Notes: generated by a model not told the origin, from the letters alone. A stretch of DNA of 64,000 nucleotides from Epiperipatus broadwayi (GCA_028023455.1 JAQFVV010000049.1:7038855-7102854), one strand, 5' to 3'. Shown: positions 25,691 to 36,635, counted from the stretch's first letter. Translations and numbers: made by a program.

Positions 25691-28392
25691 TTGTGCTGGT
25701 CAAAATCGTGTATTTGTTCAACAAGACCAATAATCCAAGCAAAAGTACCTTGAATCCAACCATGCACAAGATATAGATGTTAGGGCAAGGGTGAATCCTA
25801 ACCTAATTGCCTGAACTATTGCCTCTCTGACTAATGGATAATGTTTATGATGACACAAGCAATGCTTGATTTTATTCCGTCCCAGCTGGAGGTCATCGTT
25901 TACAAAGAGACTCAAAATAATAATGGATTTATAGAAGAAATTAATGATTTAGTGAATTGCAGAATGGTACAGAGGTGATTGGACATTGATTACTAATGGT
26001 TTGAACCATAATAATGATAATTATTTCTGGAAACATTATAAAGAAGTGAATTAAATCAAAGAAATACTATAAATAAATAGAGTAATTAACCTTAGAGATT
26101 TGGAGTGATGACAAACTAAGCTTATTTAAAATAATAATATTACAGGAATTTATTAAGAAATTTAGTTACAAAATAAGTTTTTGTTTATACAACTTGGTTA
26201 TTTTTATTTAATTCGTTTTGATGCCACTTTGACAACAATGTAAAAGTTTGTTAATTGGTCTGCCAAAACCCAATCAGCAATAAAATATTATTAGCCCTCT
26301 TTAAGATATTACGAATAAATCTATTATATATATATTACAAGACATGAAAGATGGGCATTTCAAACATTATTACATTTAAAATCATTTGTATATAATGAGT
26401 GTGGGAAGCAAAATAGTTCTTAAATAAATAATTGACAATTAGAGTCAGCTTTAATTAATTAACAAAATTGGTTGGTGAAAGATGTGCCATCATGGCAGAG
26501 AGAACTTCAGATTTGCTAAATAAAAATATAAATATAATGATAAAGACAGTATGATATTATAGATTTACAACAAAAGAATAAATGAGGTCTGTTACAAACC
26601 TCTGGGTGGCTGTGCTTAAAAGAAATCCCTGGTTTATACAGGTGGATGATGAGAAATGCTGGCCCTCCAGCCAAAACATGTCTCTGAATAATAATAATAA
26701 ATGTGATGTGCTGGCCTTTTCATACACATCTTAAATGGCAATGCCTGAAAATGGATCCCTTGGTATGAACTACATCTACTTTGAGAGAGGGTGAAAGATT
26801 GGATTGGTCATAGTTAAATTTCCGAAGATCCTGATGAGTAAGTAGCAAAGCAAAATATTAATAATAAATAAATGGTTGTAGCTATAAATACATAATGCCT
26901 TAGACATATATAGATAGATAGTGTATCACTAAAAAAATTAATAACTTAATTCCTGATTAAAATAATCGGCTCCCTGACATAATGGCAAGTCCCAGAAACC
27001 TTAGGCCCTTACTGAATCAATCAGAAATTATACTATAAAAAGAAAGGTAAGAACTAAAACTAAAATATAAATTGTTTTCCACACGTTACAAATATTTCAA
27101 ATAACTCATCACAGAAGATTACAAAATAGGACTGTCTTTAATTAACCTATACAGATTGGGCATTAAATATCAAACTCATTTCTGGTGAAGTTTGGCTATA
27201 TACAGCATAATAAATTATACATCACAAATTTTCTATTTTCTGACAAATAAAATATATATGTATGAAACATATACTGATAAAATGCTATGATGAATGTGTT
27301 TCCAATGATTTTCTTTTAAGACATTTGTTTTACAGAAATCATAATAGATTTACTTAACTGATTTACTAAAGTTCTTTATTCTTTCAGAAAAAAATTTAGG
27401 GCTATTTTAAATTGGAGGTAATAATAAGATGCTTTTAAAATAATTTCAATCATCAAAATAAATTTATAATATGATGTGCAAAACTAAACAAGCTTTCTAT
27501 TAATTAATTTACGGGAAATAAGTCTCCTGTAATGATTTTGACTGGAGAAAATCAGAGGGAGAGAATTTAAAGTTAATAGCTCATTGAATTTTGTACTTAG
27601 CAATTTCAGTAAGTCAATATTATAAATAAACCAACAAAATTTAATTTAAATTTGCCACATCAAAATAATGTGAGATTTTAGAAGAATTGATATTTTAAAT
27701 TTAAGAGAAAAAAATTTAAGACGCATTTTAAAACTAAGCTGTATAAACAGATATAGATAATATAAATATAAATTAACATTGATTTAAACAAGTAAAATAG
27801 AATCAGTGGCTTGTGGCAAATTGGAGATTATAATAATATACCTATTGGGAGATGTTCCATGACTTGACACAGGCATTTATATAGATCACTTAGCAGGCTT
27901 CCTTGACATGATAGTCTCCAGCTAGATGTTGAGAACACTGGAAAGGCATGGATGAGCTGGTAGGACAGAGCTCCAGAAAGCAATGGTCGATCTTTTTAGC
28001 CAGTCATTCTTTGGCACGATGTACTATATATACTAATTACTTCTCTTCAATGAACTCTTCACAAAAAATAATTATATTAATTCCTCTTATCAAAAATTTC
28101 CACTATTTATTTGATCTGGCTTTACCTATAGGATTCAATCTTCAGTGCCAATTGCCAATTGCAATCACTGTAAGTGTTTCTTTGAGGTTGGTGCCTGCTT
28201 TGTAGGGAAATCTATCAACATACCCCAAGGGTTCATTTGCTAATTAAAAGAAAACAGCAACAAGCATATTCAGTTTATCAGTCATTGGACTAACAAGCTT
28301 ATTTAATTAAGGTTTAGATTAACAAAAATGTAACTTTTATTCAGAAAAATTTTAGGAATTTGGTACAATAACTTTCAAATTTAATATTTGAT

Positions 28393-28398
28393 ATAAAA
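28393..28398 (+). repeat. RTE target-site duplication, left (ATAAAA)
   Basis: ATAAAA occurs here and again at 31688-31693. In copy C the corresponding unbroken site (GATATAAAACTTAAG, about 39443-39457) has it once. Confidence 0.85.
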
Positions 28399-28713
28399 GG
28401 AGTTTGCTATTAACTGAAAGGAGACCCTTTGATTCCTCTTGGAGGCCTTAAAGGAACCGAGCAGGGCAAATTCCTAATGTCCACTCCATACGTTCTTGTC
28501 ATTGCAGCTGTTATTACTATGTGATTATTCATATAGTATATGAACATGGATGGGCTGCTCACCAACATGCATTAGCCAGCGTGGTGAGTTTATTGGCTTT
28601 TTACCTCTGAGTTTAAGATCAAGAAACACCATGGTCTTTCTTCTCAGTGCCTGATAAGGCAGAATGAATGTTTGTGTAAATGATAAATATTTTTCCAATA
28701 CATATATACAATT

Positions 28714-30093
28714 ATGACAGACAAAAATAAAGCATGGCCCTTATTCCCAGGAGGCTGTAAAGTCACCAACCAAGGCAGCAGTTGGTGGCCGAAGGCGGAG
28801 GGTGCTAAGAATCCCCTGATTGCAGACCCAGGCTGCCATTTGATGATGACTTTTTATTTAGGTACTTACAACTGCAGATCACTTTCAAGTGAAGGAAGAT
28901 TGCAAGAATTAGAAGAAGAACTGTCTTATATTAAATGGGACATTATTGGACTTTGTGAAGTTAGAAGAAAAGGAGAAGAAACAATTGATTTAAAAAGTGG
29001 ACATATACTCTATTATAAAGGCACACATATTGGAAATACAAGTGGAGTAGGATTCATTATAAATAAAAAGTGGAAGAACAATATTGTGGAGATTGATGGT
29101 GTATCGGACAGAGTGGCAAGATTAGTTATACAACTTAATAGCAGATACCAAATGCAGATAATTCAGGTTTATGCCCCAACAAGTTCTCATAGTGATGAAG
29201 TAGTAGAAGATTTTTATATGGATGTACAAAAGGCTTTTGATCAGAGTAAACAACATTTTAAAATTGTTATGGGAGACTTTAATGCTAGAATTGGTAGACA
29301 AATGAAAGATGAAAATGCTGTAGGTAATTTTGGTTATGGTAATAGAAATGAGAGAGGACATAGACTTGTGGAGTTTGCAGAAAAAGAAAAACTTTATATT
29401 ATGAATTCTTTTTTTGAGAAAAATGTTAAAAGGAAATGGACATGGAAGCATCCAAATGAAGGTACAGCAGAATTGGATTATATTTTGACTAACAGAAAAT
29501 ACATATTTCAAGATTGTAATGTTCTTAATAAATTTAACACAGGAAGTGATCATCGATTAGTAAGGTGTAAGTTACGTGTTAATGTAAAACTAGAAAGACA
29601 AAAATTATTAAGAAAAACAATATTTACAGTTGATATTCCTAATCTTCAGAAACATTCTAATGAATTTAAATTAGAACTTACAAATAGGTTTCAAGTGTTA
29701 GGAGATTTTGAACATGATACAGATTTGAATGAAATTAATATGAAAATAACTGATACACTTTTAAAAACTGCAACAAACATAGCTGGTAGAAAAAAGCAGC
29801 AATTGACTAATAAAATTTCTACTGAGACTAGAGAATTTATGAAGAAAAGAAGGAATATGAAGATATACAAAAATGATGTATTAAAAAGAATTGAATATCT
29901 CGAATTTTGTAAAATGGTATGGAAAAGAGTTGAAAATGATATAAGAAAGTATAACTGTGAAATAGCAAGGAAAGCTGTAGAAGAAAATAAAAGTCTCAAA
30001 AATGTTAAACAACATTTTGGTATTGGTAGGAAATTTATATCTGCAATAAGAAAAAAGATGGAATTATTACTAAAAAGAGAGATGACATCATGA
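28714..30093 (+). CDS. RTE ORF, N-terminal half: AP-like endonuclease plus linker
   Basis: A 459-codon frame. Residues 48-290 form an exonuclease-endonuclease-phosphatase (AP endonuclease-like) domain, which nicks target DNA to prime reverse transcription. All expected active-site motifs are present: TYNCRSL (N53), GLCEVRR (E82), VYAPTS (Y153), GDFNARIG (D188, N190), AELDYILT (D255) and GSDHRLV (D279, H280). Residues 290-459 are a Lys/Arg-rich linker toward the reverse transcriptase. In RTE relatives one protein of about 1000 residues covers both domains. Here the frame drifts out after RKK at 30049-30057, and the last seven or so codons (to the TGA at 30091) are out-of-frame readthrough. The ATG at 28714 is the first in frame; METs at residues 44-45, just before the domain, are alternatives. 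Confidence 0.93.
   Translation: MTDKNKAWPLFPGGCKVTNQGSSWWPKAEGAKNPLIADPGCHLMMTFYLGTYNCRSLSSEGRLQELEEELSYIKWDIIGLCEVRRKGEETIDLKSGHILYYKGTHIGNTSGVGFIINKKWKNNIVEIDGVSDRVARLVIQLNSRYQMQIIQVYAPTSSHSDEVVEDFYMDVQKAFDQSKQHFKIVMGDFNARIGRQMKDENAVGNFGYGNRNERGHRLVEFAEKEKLYIMNSFFEKNVKRKWTWKHPNEGTAELDYILTNRKYIFQDCNVLNKFNTGSDHRLVRCKLRVNVKLERQKLLRKTIFTVDIPNLQKHSNEFKLELTNRFQVLGDFEHDTDLNEINMKITDTLLKTATNIAGRKKQQLTNKISTETREFMKKRRNMKIYKNDVLKRIEYLEFCKMVWKRVENDIRKYNCEIARKAVEENKSLKNVKQHFGIGRKFISAIRKKMELLLKREMTS
30051..30057 (+). other. Frame change at A-AAA-AAG between endonuclease and RT frames
   Basis: In the endonuclease frame the codons read AGA-AAA-AAG-ATG. In the RT frame (one base back) they continue AAA-AAA-GAT-GGA-ATT, coding KKDGIITKKRDDIMK before the first RT methionine at 30090; this looks like genuine element protein. 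Either one A was lost from the run or the heptamer is a -1 slippery site. It fits the X-XXY-YYZ rule in the correct phase. Confidence 0.7.
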
Positions 30094-31670
30094 AATTGGT
30101 AGAAGATTTTTATCAAGAATTATATAGTAATAAAGAACAAGTACCTCCTATATCTATTACATCTTCCAAATTGCCCAGAATTTTAAATGAAGAAGTGAGA
30201 CATGCAATTAAGTGTATGAAGAAAGGAAAGGCTCCAGGAAATGATGGAATTATAATTGATATATTAAAAGAAGCAGGTGAAGAAATAGAAACAATTTTAG
30301 CAAAGTTATATACCAAATGTCTAAATGATAAAGATGTACCGGAAGATTGGAAGAATGCAGTAATAATATTAATATTTAAAAAAGGTGATAAAGAAGATAT
30401 TAGAAATTACAGACCTATCAGCCTTTTATCAGTTTTATATAAAATTTTTACCAAGATAATTACAACTCGTCTACAGAGAACTTTGGATTTCCACCAACCA
30501 AGAGAACAAGCTGGATTTAAAAGTGGTTTTAGTACAATAGATCATATCCAGGTATTGAGAGAAGTCATAGAAAGGACAAATGAATATGAGTTGTCATTAT
30601 GTTTTGGATTTGTAGATTATGAAAAGGCATTCGATTCTATACACATTTCTTCAGTGATTAAAGCATTGGATCATCAAGGTATAGATCCAGGATATTGTCA
30701 TATTTTAAAGAATATTTATAAAAATGCAACAGCAACAATTAGATTACATAATGATACTGGAAAAATCAACATTGAGAAAGGTGTAAGACAAGGTGACTCC
30801 ATATCTCCAAAACTCTTTACAGCAGTGCTGCAAGAAGTATTTTGTGGATTAAAATGGGAAACTAAAGGAGTGAAAGTAAATGGAGAGTATTTAAGTCATT
30901 TAGATTTTGCAGATGATGTAGTTGTTTTTGCAAATAATGCTTCAGAGCTGCAGGAAATGTTGCAGGAGTTAGCAGATGAAAGTAGAAAAGTAGGACTAAA
31001 GATAAATGTTAAAAAGACTAAAGTAATGTTTAATCGATTTGCTCAAAATATGAAAATAAAGATTGATTATGAAGAATTAGAAGAAGTTAACAGTTACAAA
31101 TACCTTGGTCAGATTATTAATACAGATGGAAACATAATGGAGGAAATTAATCATAGAATTAAACTTGGTTGGAGTGCTTTTGGTAGAAATAACTTGATAC
31201 TAAAAGGAAATATGCCTATGTGTTTGAAAAGGATGGTTTTTAACAAATGTGTTTTACCAGTTCTTACTTATGGATCTGAGACTTGGACACTTAATAGAAG
31301 AGCAATACAGAGACTTCAGACCACTCAAAGGAGTATGGAGAGATGTATGTTGGGAGTAACAAGAAGAGATCGAAAACACAATGTATGGGTAAGACAACAA
31401 ACAGGTGTTACTGACCTTATTGAAAAAATTAAAAGATTGAAATGGAGTTGGGCTGGACATATTGCTAGAAGAGATGATAATAGATGGACAATTAAAATTT
31501 TAAACTGGATTCCAAGAGATTGTAAAAGACCCAGAAAGAGACCACATGTGAGATGGATAGATGAAATAAGAAAATGTGCAGGGGTGTTGTGGAGAAGAGA
31601 AGCTAAAGATCGGAGAAGATGGATTAAACTTGGAGAGACCTTCATCCTGCAGTGGATTGATAATGGTTGA
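30090..31670 (+). CDS. RTE ORF, C-terminal half: reverse transcriptase
   Basis: A 526-codon frame, in the -1 frame relative to the endonuclease half and open upstream to at least 30051. Reverse transcriptase motifs by residue: KAPGNDGI (47-54), NYRPISLLS (106-114), EQAGFKSGFST (139-149), FVDYEKAFDS (174-183, motif A with catalytic Asp176), GVRQGDSISP (231-240), FADDVVVFA (273-281, motif C with both catalytic Asp), then the thumb with YKYLG. The C-terminal part has the conserved LTYGSETWTL and W-x-GHIARR-x-D-x-RW signatures seen in RTE and related elements. No RNase H or zinc knuckle. It copies element RNA at the nicked target. The catalytic residues are intact, so only the frame break upstream would prevent activity. 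Confidence 0.95.
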   Translation: MKLVEDFYQELYSNKEQVPPISITSSKLPRILNEEVRHAIKCMKKGKAPGNDGIIIDILKEAGEEIETILAKLYTKCLNDKDVPEDWKNAVIILIFKKGDKEDIRNYRPISLLSVLYKIFTKIITTRLQRTLDFHQPREQAGFKSGFSTIDHIQVLREVIERTNEYELSLCFGFVDYEKAFDSIHISSVIKALDHQGIDPGYCHILKNIYKNATATIRLHNDTGKINIEKGVRQGDSISPKLFTAVLQEVFCGLKWETKGVKVNGEYLSHLDFADDVVVFANNASELQEMLQELADESRKVGLKINVKKTKVMFNRFAQNMKIKIDYEELEEVNSYKYLGQIINTDGNIMEEINHRIKLGWSAFGRNNLILKGNMPMCLKRMVFNKCVLPVLTYGSETWTLNRRAIQRLQTTQRSMERCMLGVTRRDRKHNVWVRQQTGVTDLIEKIKRLKWSWAGHIARRDDNRWTIKILNWIPRDCKRPRKRPHVRWIDEIRKCAGVLWRREAKDRRRWIKLGETFILQWIDNG

Positions 31671-31687
31671 TGATGATGATGATGATG
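31668..31687 (+). repeat. (TGA)n 3' tail of the RTE element
   Basis: Trinucleotide tail starting in the stop codon itself and ending at the right target duplication (31688-31693). A simple-repeat tail in place of poly(A) is typical of RTE elements. Confidence 0.92.
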
Positions 31688-32104
31688 ATAAAACTTAAGT
31701 AGAAATTTACAAAATATAATTGATCCTTTAATGTACATTTATCAAAAGATAAATACAAAATGTTACCAACTGATTAATTTAAGAAAAAATGAACTTTAAT
31801 GAAGAATTTAAAATATTTGTAATATTTTATAGATATCTAGGATTCAATTACATATAAATACCAAGTTAATAAAATAAACATAATATATAGTTTTACAAAT
31901 ATAAAATAAATAAACTATTATAAAAGGTTAGTTAATCATAAAATACAAATTAATTAGATAAAAGATTATAATATTGATTATAATTATACTACCACCTATT
32001 ATGTGGTGGGTGTCAGTTATGATAAAAGGTTGGGTTCAAACCCATACTAGTGCTGATGACATTGGCACTAGGTGAAGCAGAAATATGTACTATATTTCTA
32101 GCTT

Positions 32105-32601
32105 TATATCCCTCAACTTGTGAAAACAAAAAAAACAAAAAAAACATTTTGCTTGGGTGTCCAGTGACAATAGAGCTGATCAAGGGTTTGCTGACCAAGG
32201 TTTATTATGTTATTATAGGAATAGTAACAGTGTTTCGATATGCTAACTTCTAAATTTATTACTCTGCTAACATTCTTAAACTATCATCCTATTAAATGCA
32301 TTATTTTCCTAACTATTTTTATCTTCCACATTTTTTTCAATTCATTATTCCTCTAACTTTGGTCCTCTTATTTCATTCAGTTACGATTCATAATAGCCAT
32401 TAGACAAGGTTTATATATCAACAGTCCAGCAATGTAATCAATATGTATTTCAATTATATGGGGTCATACACAAAAGGTCTCACATTTTGAAAATAATTTA
32501 GACTTCTTCTGGATCTGGAGATATTTTATATGTATTTAAATGATGAGCATTAAAAGTCCCTTTTTGTTCATGAAAAAATTCTTTGCTTACTTTATCATCA
32601 G
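32105..32601. other. Spacer with an A/C simple run
   Basis: Contains a GAAAACAAAAAAAACAAAAA-type run at about 32121-32146. Otherwise no gene or repeat recognised. It lies just downstream of the minus-strand Lys/Glu-rich frame and would be its 3' flank; no clear AATAAA directly follows the stop. Confidence 0.4.
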
Positions 32602-34515
32602 CTAGGATGAAGGTACTATTACCATCATTCCAATATTTGCCTTTTTATGTTCTTTCTCTTTATCCTTGCTCTGCTGTCTATCCTGTTCGTTGCCTCTATC
32701 TTTCATCATATTGTGTGCTATTTTCATGACTATTTCTGAAAGCAGTTTTTCTCTTTTTTCACTCGTTTCTAAATTACTATTTAATTCTTGTATATTATCC
32801 TTTGCAACATCATCTTTCAATGTTTCTAATGGAATTTCATTTATATTTGGATTTCCTATTACATTATCATTTATTTTGGGAATTTCTAAGATAGGTTTAT
32901 CTTCTAACACACTTATTTTGTATTCTTTTTCATTTACTTCAGCATCTATAGACTTCTCAAAGTTCTCAACTATTTTTTGTTGTTCAAAAGGTTCTGGCAT
33001 GATTTCTACATCAGACTTCATCTTTTCCATGTTTTCTGTATCGATTTCATTATCTATTGTAGTCTCTGAATAGATTTTTAATTTTTTTGGTATCTCCGTA
33101 TTGATATTACAATTATCAATATTTACAGCATTAATTTTAGACTCTTCCATGATCTCAACCTTGATTTTAGACTCTTTCACAATTTTTAAATCAATTTTGT
33201 ATTTTATTAAATCAGCTTGCAACTCATAAGCAGTCTTTGCATCCATTTTCAATTTCCTTACTGTGTTTGATACTATTTCGGTCTCAGCTTCTGTATATAC
33301 TGCTTCTTTTTTTTGCAATTTTAGTGATATATTCCACAATTAGAAGTTTTCCTGAAGGTGGACTGACAATTTGGGTGGCCTTTGAGCATTCCATCATCAG
33401 ATTTTCAATTGGATGGACGGTTGAAGAGTTGGAGTGAGGAGTGGATTGAAGCCTGTCCATTAAACTATGAGGATAGTCTATCTTAATATATATCTGAGCA
33501 CTTATACTATATATGTGTGTAAAGATGATAGTCTGGACCAACTGATGATTGCTGGTTTAGCATGAAATATGTATATTGGTGATTATTTATCTTTTCAGCA
33601 TATATGTGTTTAGGTGTATCAGTGTTATTAGATAGAATGGAGAGAGGTGGGTGGTGTGAAAGTCTGTGCTCATTTACCCTATATTGCATATATATAGCCA
33701 CAGGTATATAACAAGCCTGTGTTTCAGTTAATATCACCCTTTGTAAGGTCAATTTCTTCCTTTTTAACACTCTCAATTTTTGCTTCATCTTCATCAGTAA
33801 TGGGATATTCCACTTGTAATTCCTTTGAAATATCTTTGGCTGGAAATTTTAAAGTTTCTTCAACTTGGTTTAATTTAACAATATTCTCTGTATCTCTTTC
33901 TGTTTTAAAATGTTCTTCCACTAAAAAATCCTTTTCAATCATTTCTGATATCTTTTGAATATCAACTTGTAATATTTCTTCTTCTACAAACTCTGAATCA
34001 ATTCTTTACTCAAACAGTTTAGGTATAATAATACCAGCTTCTTCTTTTATAAGTATATCTCTTGCTGGTTTTATCTCTGGCTTTGGTTCAATAGATTCAG
34101 CAACTTCTTCTGCACTTACTACTTCTTTAGGTAAAATTACAATTCCGGTTATTTCTTCTTGAGCTTCTACTTGTGGATGCAGTTCTTCACCATCTTTAAT
34201 CATTTTTGTAGATTGTTCCCACTTATCCATCTTCATCTCTGTTCTTTGGTATATTTTTTTTATTTCTTGTATAACTCTTTAATGAATCCTTTGAGTTGAC
34301 TCCTCATACCTTTGAATAGCCTTCATCAGACTCTGAAACATGGCATTCACATTTTTATCTTTGAATGGAGGTACTTGGGCTGGTTTAATTTCATGGATGA
34401 GTGTAAATGAGTCCTTTACAGTGACTTCTGAAATTTGTTCCTCCATGTTTTTTTCTTTCACTGGAATGCTGGCATCAACATCTTCACTTTTCTTTTCTTC
34501 TAGGCTGTTATCCAT
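32602..34515 (-). pseudogene. Broken gene for a Lys/Glu-rich, probably disordered protein
   Basis: Read from 34515 down to 32602, four open segments lie in one and the same frame: 34515-34279 (starts MDNSLEEKKSEDVD), 34236-34006, 33942-33724 and 33339-32602 (ends IGMMVIVPSS). The first three are joined by coding-like sequence interrupted only by TAA codons after ESTQRIH and after IIPKLFE. The third is followed by a dispersed repeat (about 33355-33722), and coding resumes in phase. The protein is very rich in Glu, Lys, Ile and Asp, with no membrane segment or known domain. The last segment has imperfect units of about 10-12 residues of the form VEIMEESKIN / TEIPKKLKIY. The family is not recognised. 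G+C-richer sequence upstream (34630-34770) could be its 5' UTR or promoter. It could be a processed or host gene copy in decay; an intron spanning the repeat is possible but has no good acceptor. Confidence 0.55.
33355..33722 (+). repeat. Dispersed repeat (family R2) inside the Lys/Glu-rich frame
   Basis: Matches 61740-62115 and both arms of the 40.3-40.9 kb inverted repeat. Shared words include ATTCCATCATCA, GGTTGAAGAGTT, GTCCATTAAA, ACTGATGA with TGCTGGTT, and GAAAGTCTG with GTTCAAAT-like ends. Non-coding. Its presence separates the third and fourth coding segments of the minus-strand pseudogene. Confidence 0.75.
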
Positions 34516-34544
34516 TTGGATTTTGAAAAGTTTGACACAATAAT

Positions 34545-36630
34545 GGTAATACTGCTGATCTTAGAATTCAAAGTTATTTTACTAGAACTATGACTCACTG
34601 AAACTTTAATACAATCTTGAATGACTAGAACGTAAACGTATTTTTATCTTGGAAATTATACAATCACTAATTCGAGCGTTTGCTTCCCATACTCTCCCAC
34701 TCTTCTCATCATTCTTTACTGACTGTGTCCTTTCTGTCCTGCCCTACTAAGTTTCTACCTGTCCCAAGCCTGATATTTAAATAATTATTATTTCAAATTA
34801 CAATTAAAAAAAAAAAACACTTTACTTTATTTATCACGAGAATGACTGAAAACGACCGATTTTTTTCTTGATACTAGCTGGTCACTCTTGGTCACTCCTT
34901 GCCTCTGAAATGGACTAAAAAAATCATCCAAATTCAATACATAATCTTGTTGTTATGAATATTACATTGCTTACAATTTTATTACATATTACAACAGTTA
35001 TAAAATTCTTCACTCTCCAAATGTCATATATATAAAACAAAAAAATTGTTACCAAGAATTACCATGGTTCTTTATTTATTTATTTTTTTATTTATTTGAA
35101 CTTGATAACAAATTTATAATAGTAATAGGTACTCTGTTTCCTACACCAGGGCTCCAGTTATCAAGGTCAGAACTAATATAACACTTACAGATAGCTCTAC
35201 TCTATAATAATAATAATAAAAAAACAGGTATATATATATGTACTTTTATCGATTGTTAACACAGTGTGCCCATATGAATAAACATTAAATACATCTTGTT
35301 ACAACCTTTTACACATAAGTCTTATGGATGTAGTACATGGACTTTAACATTTTTTTAAACACATGAAAACAGAAAACAAATTCATGTGTGCGTGTAAAAC
35401 CAGATACAAAAAAAAATTCTACCTATGGTTGTAATACATGGGTTTCAAAAACTTTTACAATATATATATATGGTTAAAAAATCAGGTACTACAGTTATAG
35501 TTACAGTATTTAAATTTAAAAGAAAACTTTTTGCACAACATTATATGGTTGTAAAACAGTCTTTGGTTTTTGACACTCATGAAAAAAAACTTTACATCGC
35601 TTTGACCTCACTTTATGATTTATTTTACATAGTTTGAGCTTGGTATAAATCTAACATTAAGAGAAACATTTTGCTAAACTTAAGAGCACATACATCAAAC
35701 TCAGGTGAACTGAACAAACTTTTAAATATAATGGTTCGAATATATAAAACTGTATATATGAAATATCATTTGGGGATGTGAATATTTGTTCAACTGTTAA
35801 ATCCAGAAAAAAAAATTGTACATCTATATATTGGGAAAAAGTTTTTCAAGATTTTATGCTTGAGATACAATACAACTTTTCCACACATATGGGTTTCCAA
35901 AAAAATATATAGCAATGCAATACATATAAAACTTTCAAACACATCTGTTCCTACACATCGCGTACGTACACACCTATGTACATATATACACAGTGCTACA
36001 TATACAAGTACATAGATTTTACACACATATATTTCTATATACATTCACAGTGCTATACACTATAGGAAAAGACAGAATAAAAAACTTTGGAGAAAAGGTG
36101 AAAAAAATCCATACACATGCTAAACCCTCTACACTTTGCTTTAAAGTAAACACAACATTACATACTCAATTAACAAAAAAAAATTCTATAAACATATTTT
36201 TCTTTTCTCCCCAAAATTTAACACTACCTTTAGAGCAAACATGGGAGAAAAGTCAGAAAAATTTTCTACATAACAAAACTCGGGAAGAAAAAAACTCGTA
36301 CATATACATTAATATAGTTCAAACTACTTTCACATTTTATACAATCTATTTACCGATATGAGGTTTGTCTTTTAATTAATAAGTTTATCAAAAAAAAATA
36401 CAGATTATGGCTGGAAAACATGGTATTCCTCTTTACTTTGTTAACAAAGCAGTATTTGATTTTATAAAATCAATATCACAAAATTAAATCATTTGATATT
36501 CTGGAAAATTATGTATATATTAAATCGTATATAACAAATTATACACATATAACTAATGAATTATTCAGAGTGTGGGAATAATTAACAGGCTCCAAGATTT
36601 GGGCATCCAAACCTGGAAAAAAAAACGCAG
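34545..36630. other. AT-rich upstream region with short degenerate repeats
   Basis: 34630-34770 is relatively C-rich and could hold the 5' end of the minus-strand gene. After that come AT-rich runs (TTTA near 35070, AAT near 35200) and loosely repeated words built on ACATATGGGTTTCAAAA or ATGGTTGTAAAAC between 35300 and 36350. The 122-codon plus frame at 35993-36361 has no domain. No gene can be supported. Confidence 0.4.
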
Positions 36631-36635
36631 CCTCT

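Larger units (their letters stand above)
28399..31687 (+). mobile_element. RTE-clade non-LTR retrotransposon, nearly full length
   Basis: The element carries an AP-type endonuclease followed by a reverse transcriptase, has almost no 3' UTR and ends in a (TGA)n tail, the usual layout of RTE elements. Its limits are exact because copy C preserves the empty site: the insertion runs from GGAGTTTGCTATTAACTG to the last TGATG unit, between ATAAAA duplications. About 315 bp of 5' leader precede the first long frame. The stop codon of the RT frame (31668-31670) is itself the first TGA of the tail. The only visible lesion is a one-base frame change at about 30051-30057. Since it is inserted in a repeat copy that is still almost identical to its sister, the insertion is young on the local time scale. 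Confidence 0.95.
25692..32104 (+). repeat. 3.3-kb non-coding interspersed repeat, copy B (split by an RTE insertion)
   Basis: Sequence 25692-28398 plus 31688-32104 aligns base for base with copy C (36636-39863), with only scattered substitutions and small indels. The sole large differences are the RTE insertion here and the SINE insertion in C. The 3' end has a perfect hairpin: CTAGTGC (32047-32053), 11-nt loop, GCACTAG (32065-32071), also perfect in C (39805-39811 and 39823-39829). The open frames it shares with C (25718-25915 minus, 27948-28205 plus) are not kept in copy A, so they are not evidence for a protein. Confidence 0.92.

Noticed and set aside
25718-25915. A 65-codon minus frame shared with 36661-36858
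   Set aside because: Conserved only because copies B and C are recent duplicates. The older copy A does not keep it.
27948-28205. An 85-codon plus frame shared with 39009-39227
   Set aside because: Lengths and C-termini differ between B and C through an indel, and the frame is absent from A, so there is no sign of selection.
29122-31738. Minus-strand frames within the RTE element
   Set aside because: Shadows of the endonuclease and RT frames; no domain of their own.
34006-34281. Reassignment of TAA to a sense codon
   Set aside because: The roughly 985-codon RTE protein next to it has no internal TAA, as expected under the standard code; nonsense mutation is simpler.
35240-36361. Degenerate C2H2 zinc-finger array
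   Set aside because: Words resembling linker codons recur, but no C-x2-C or H-x3-H spacing was found in any frame.
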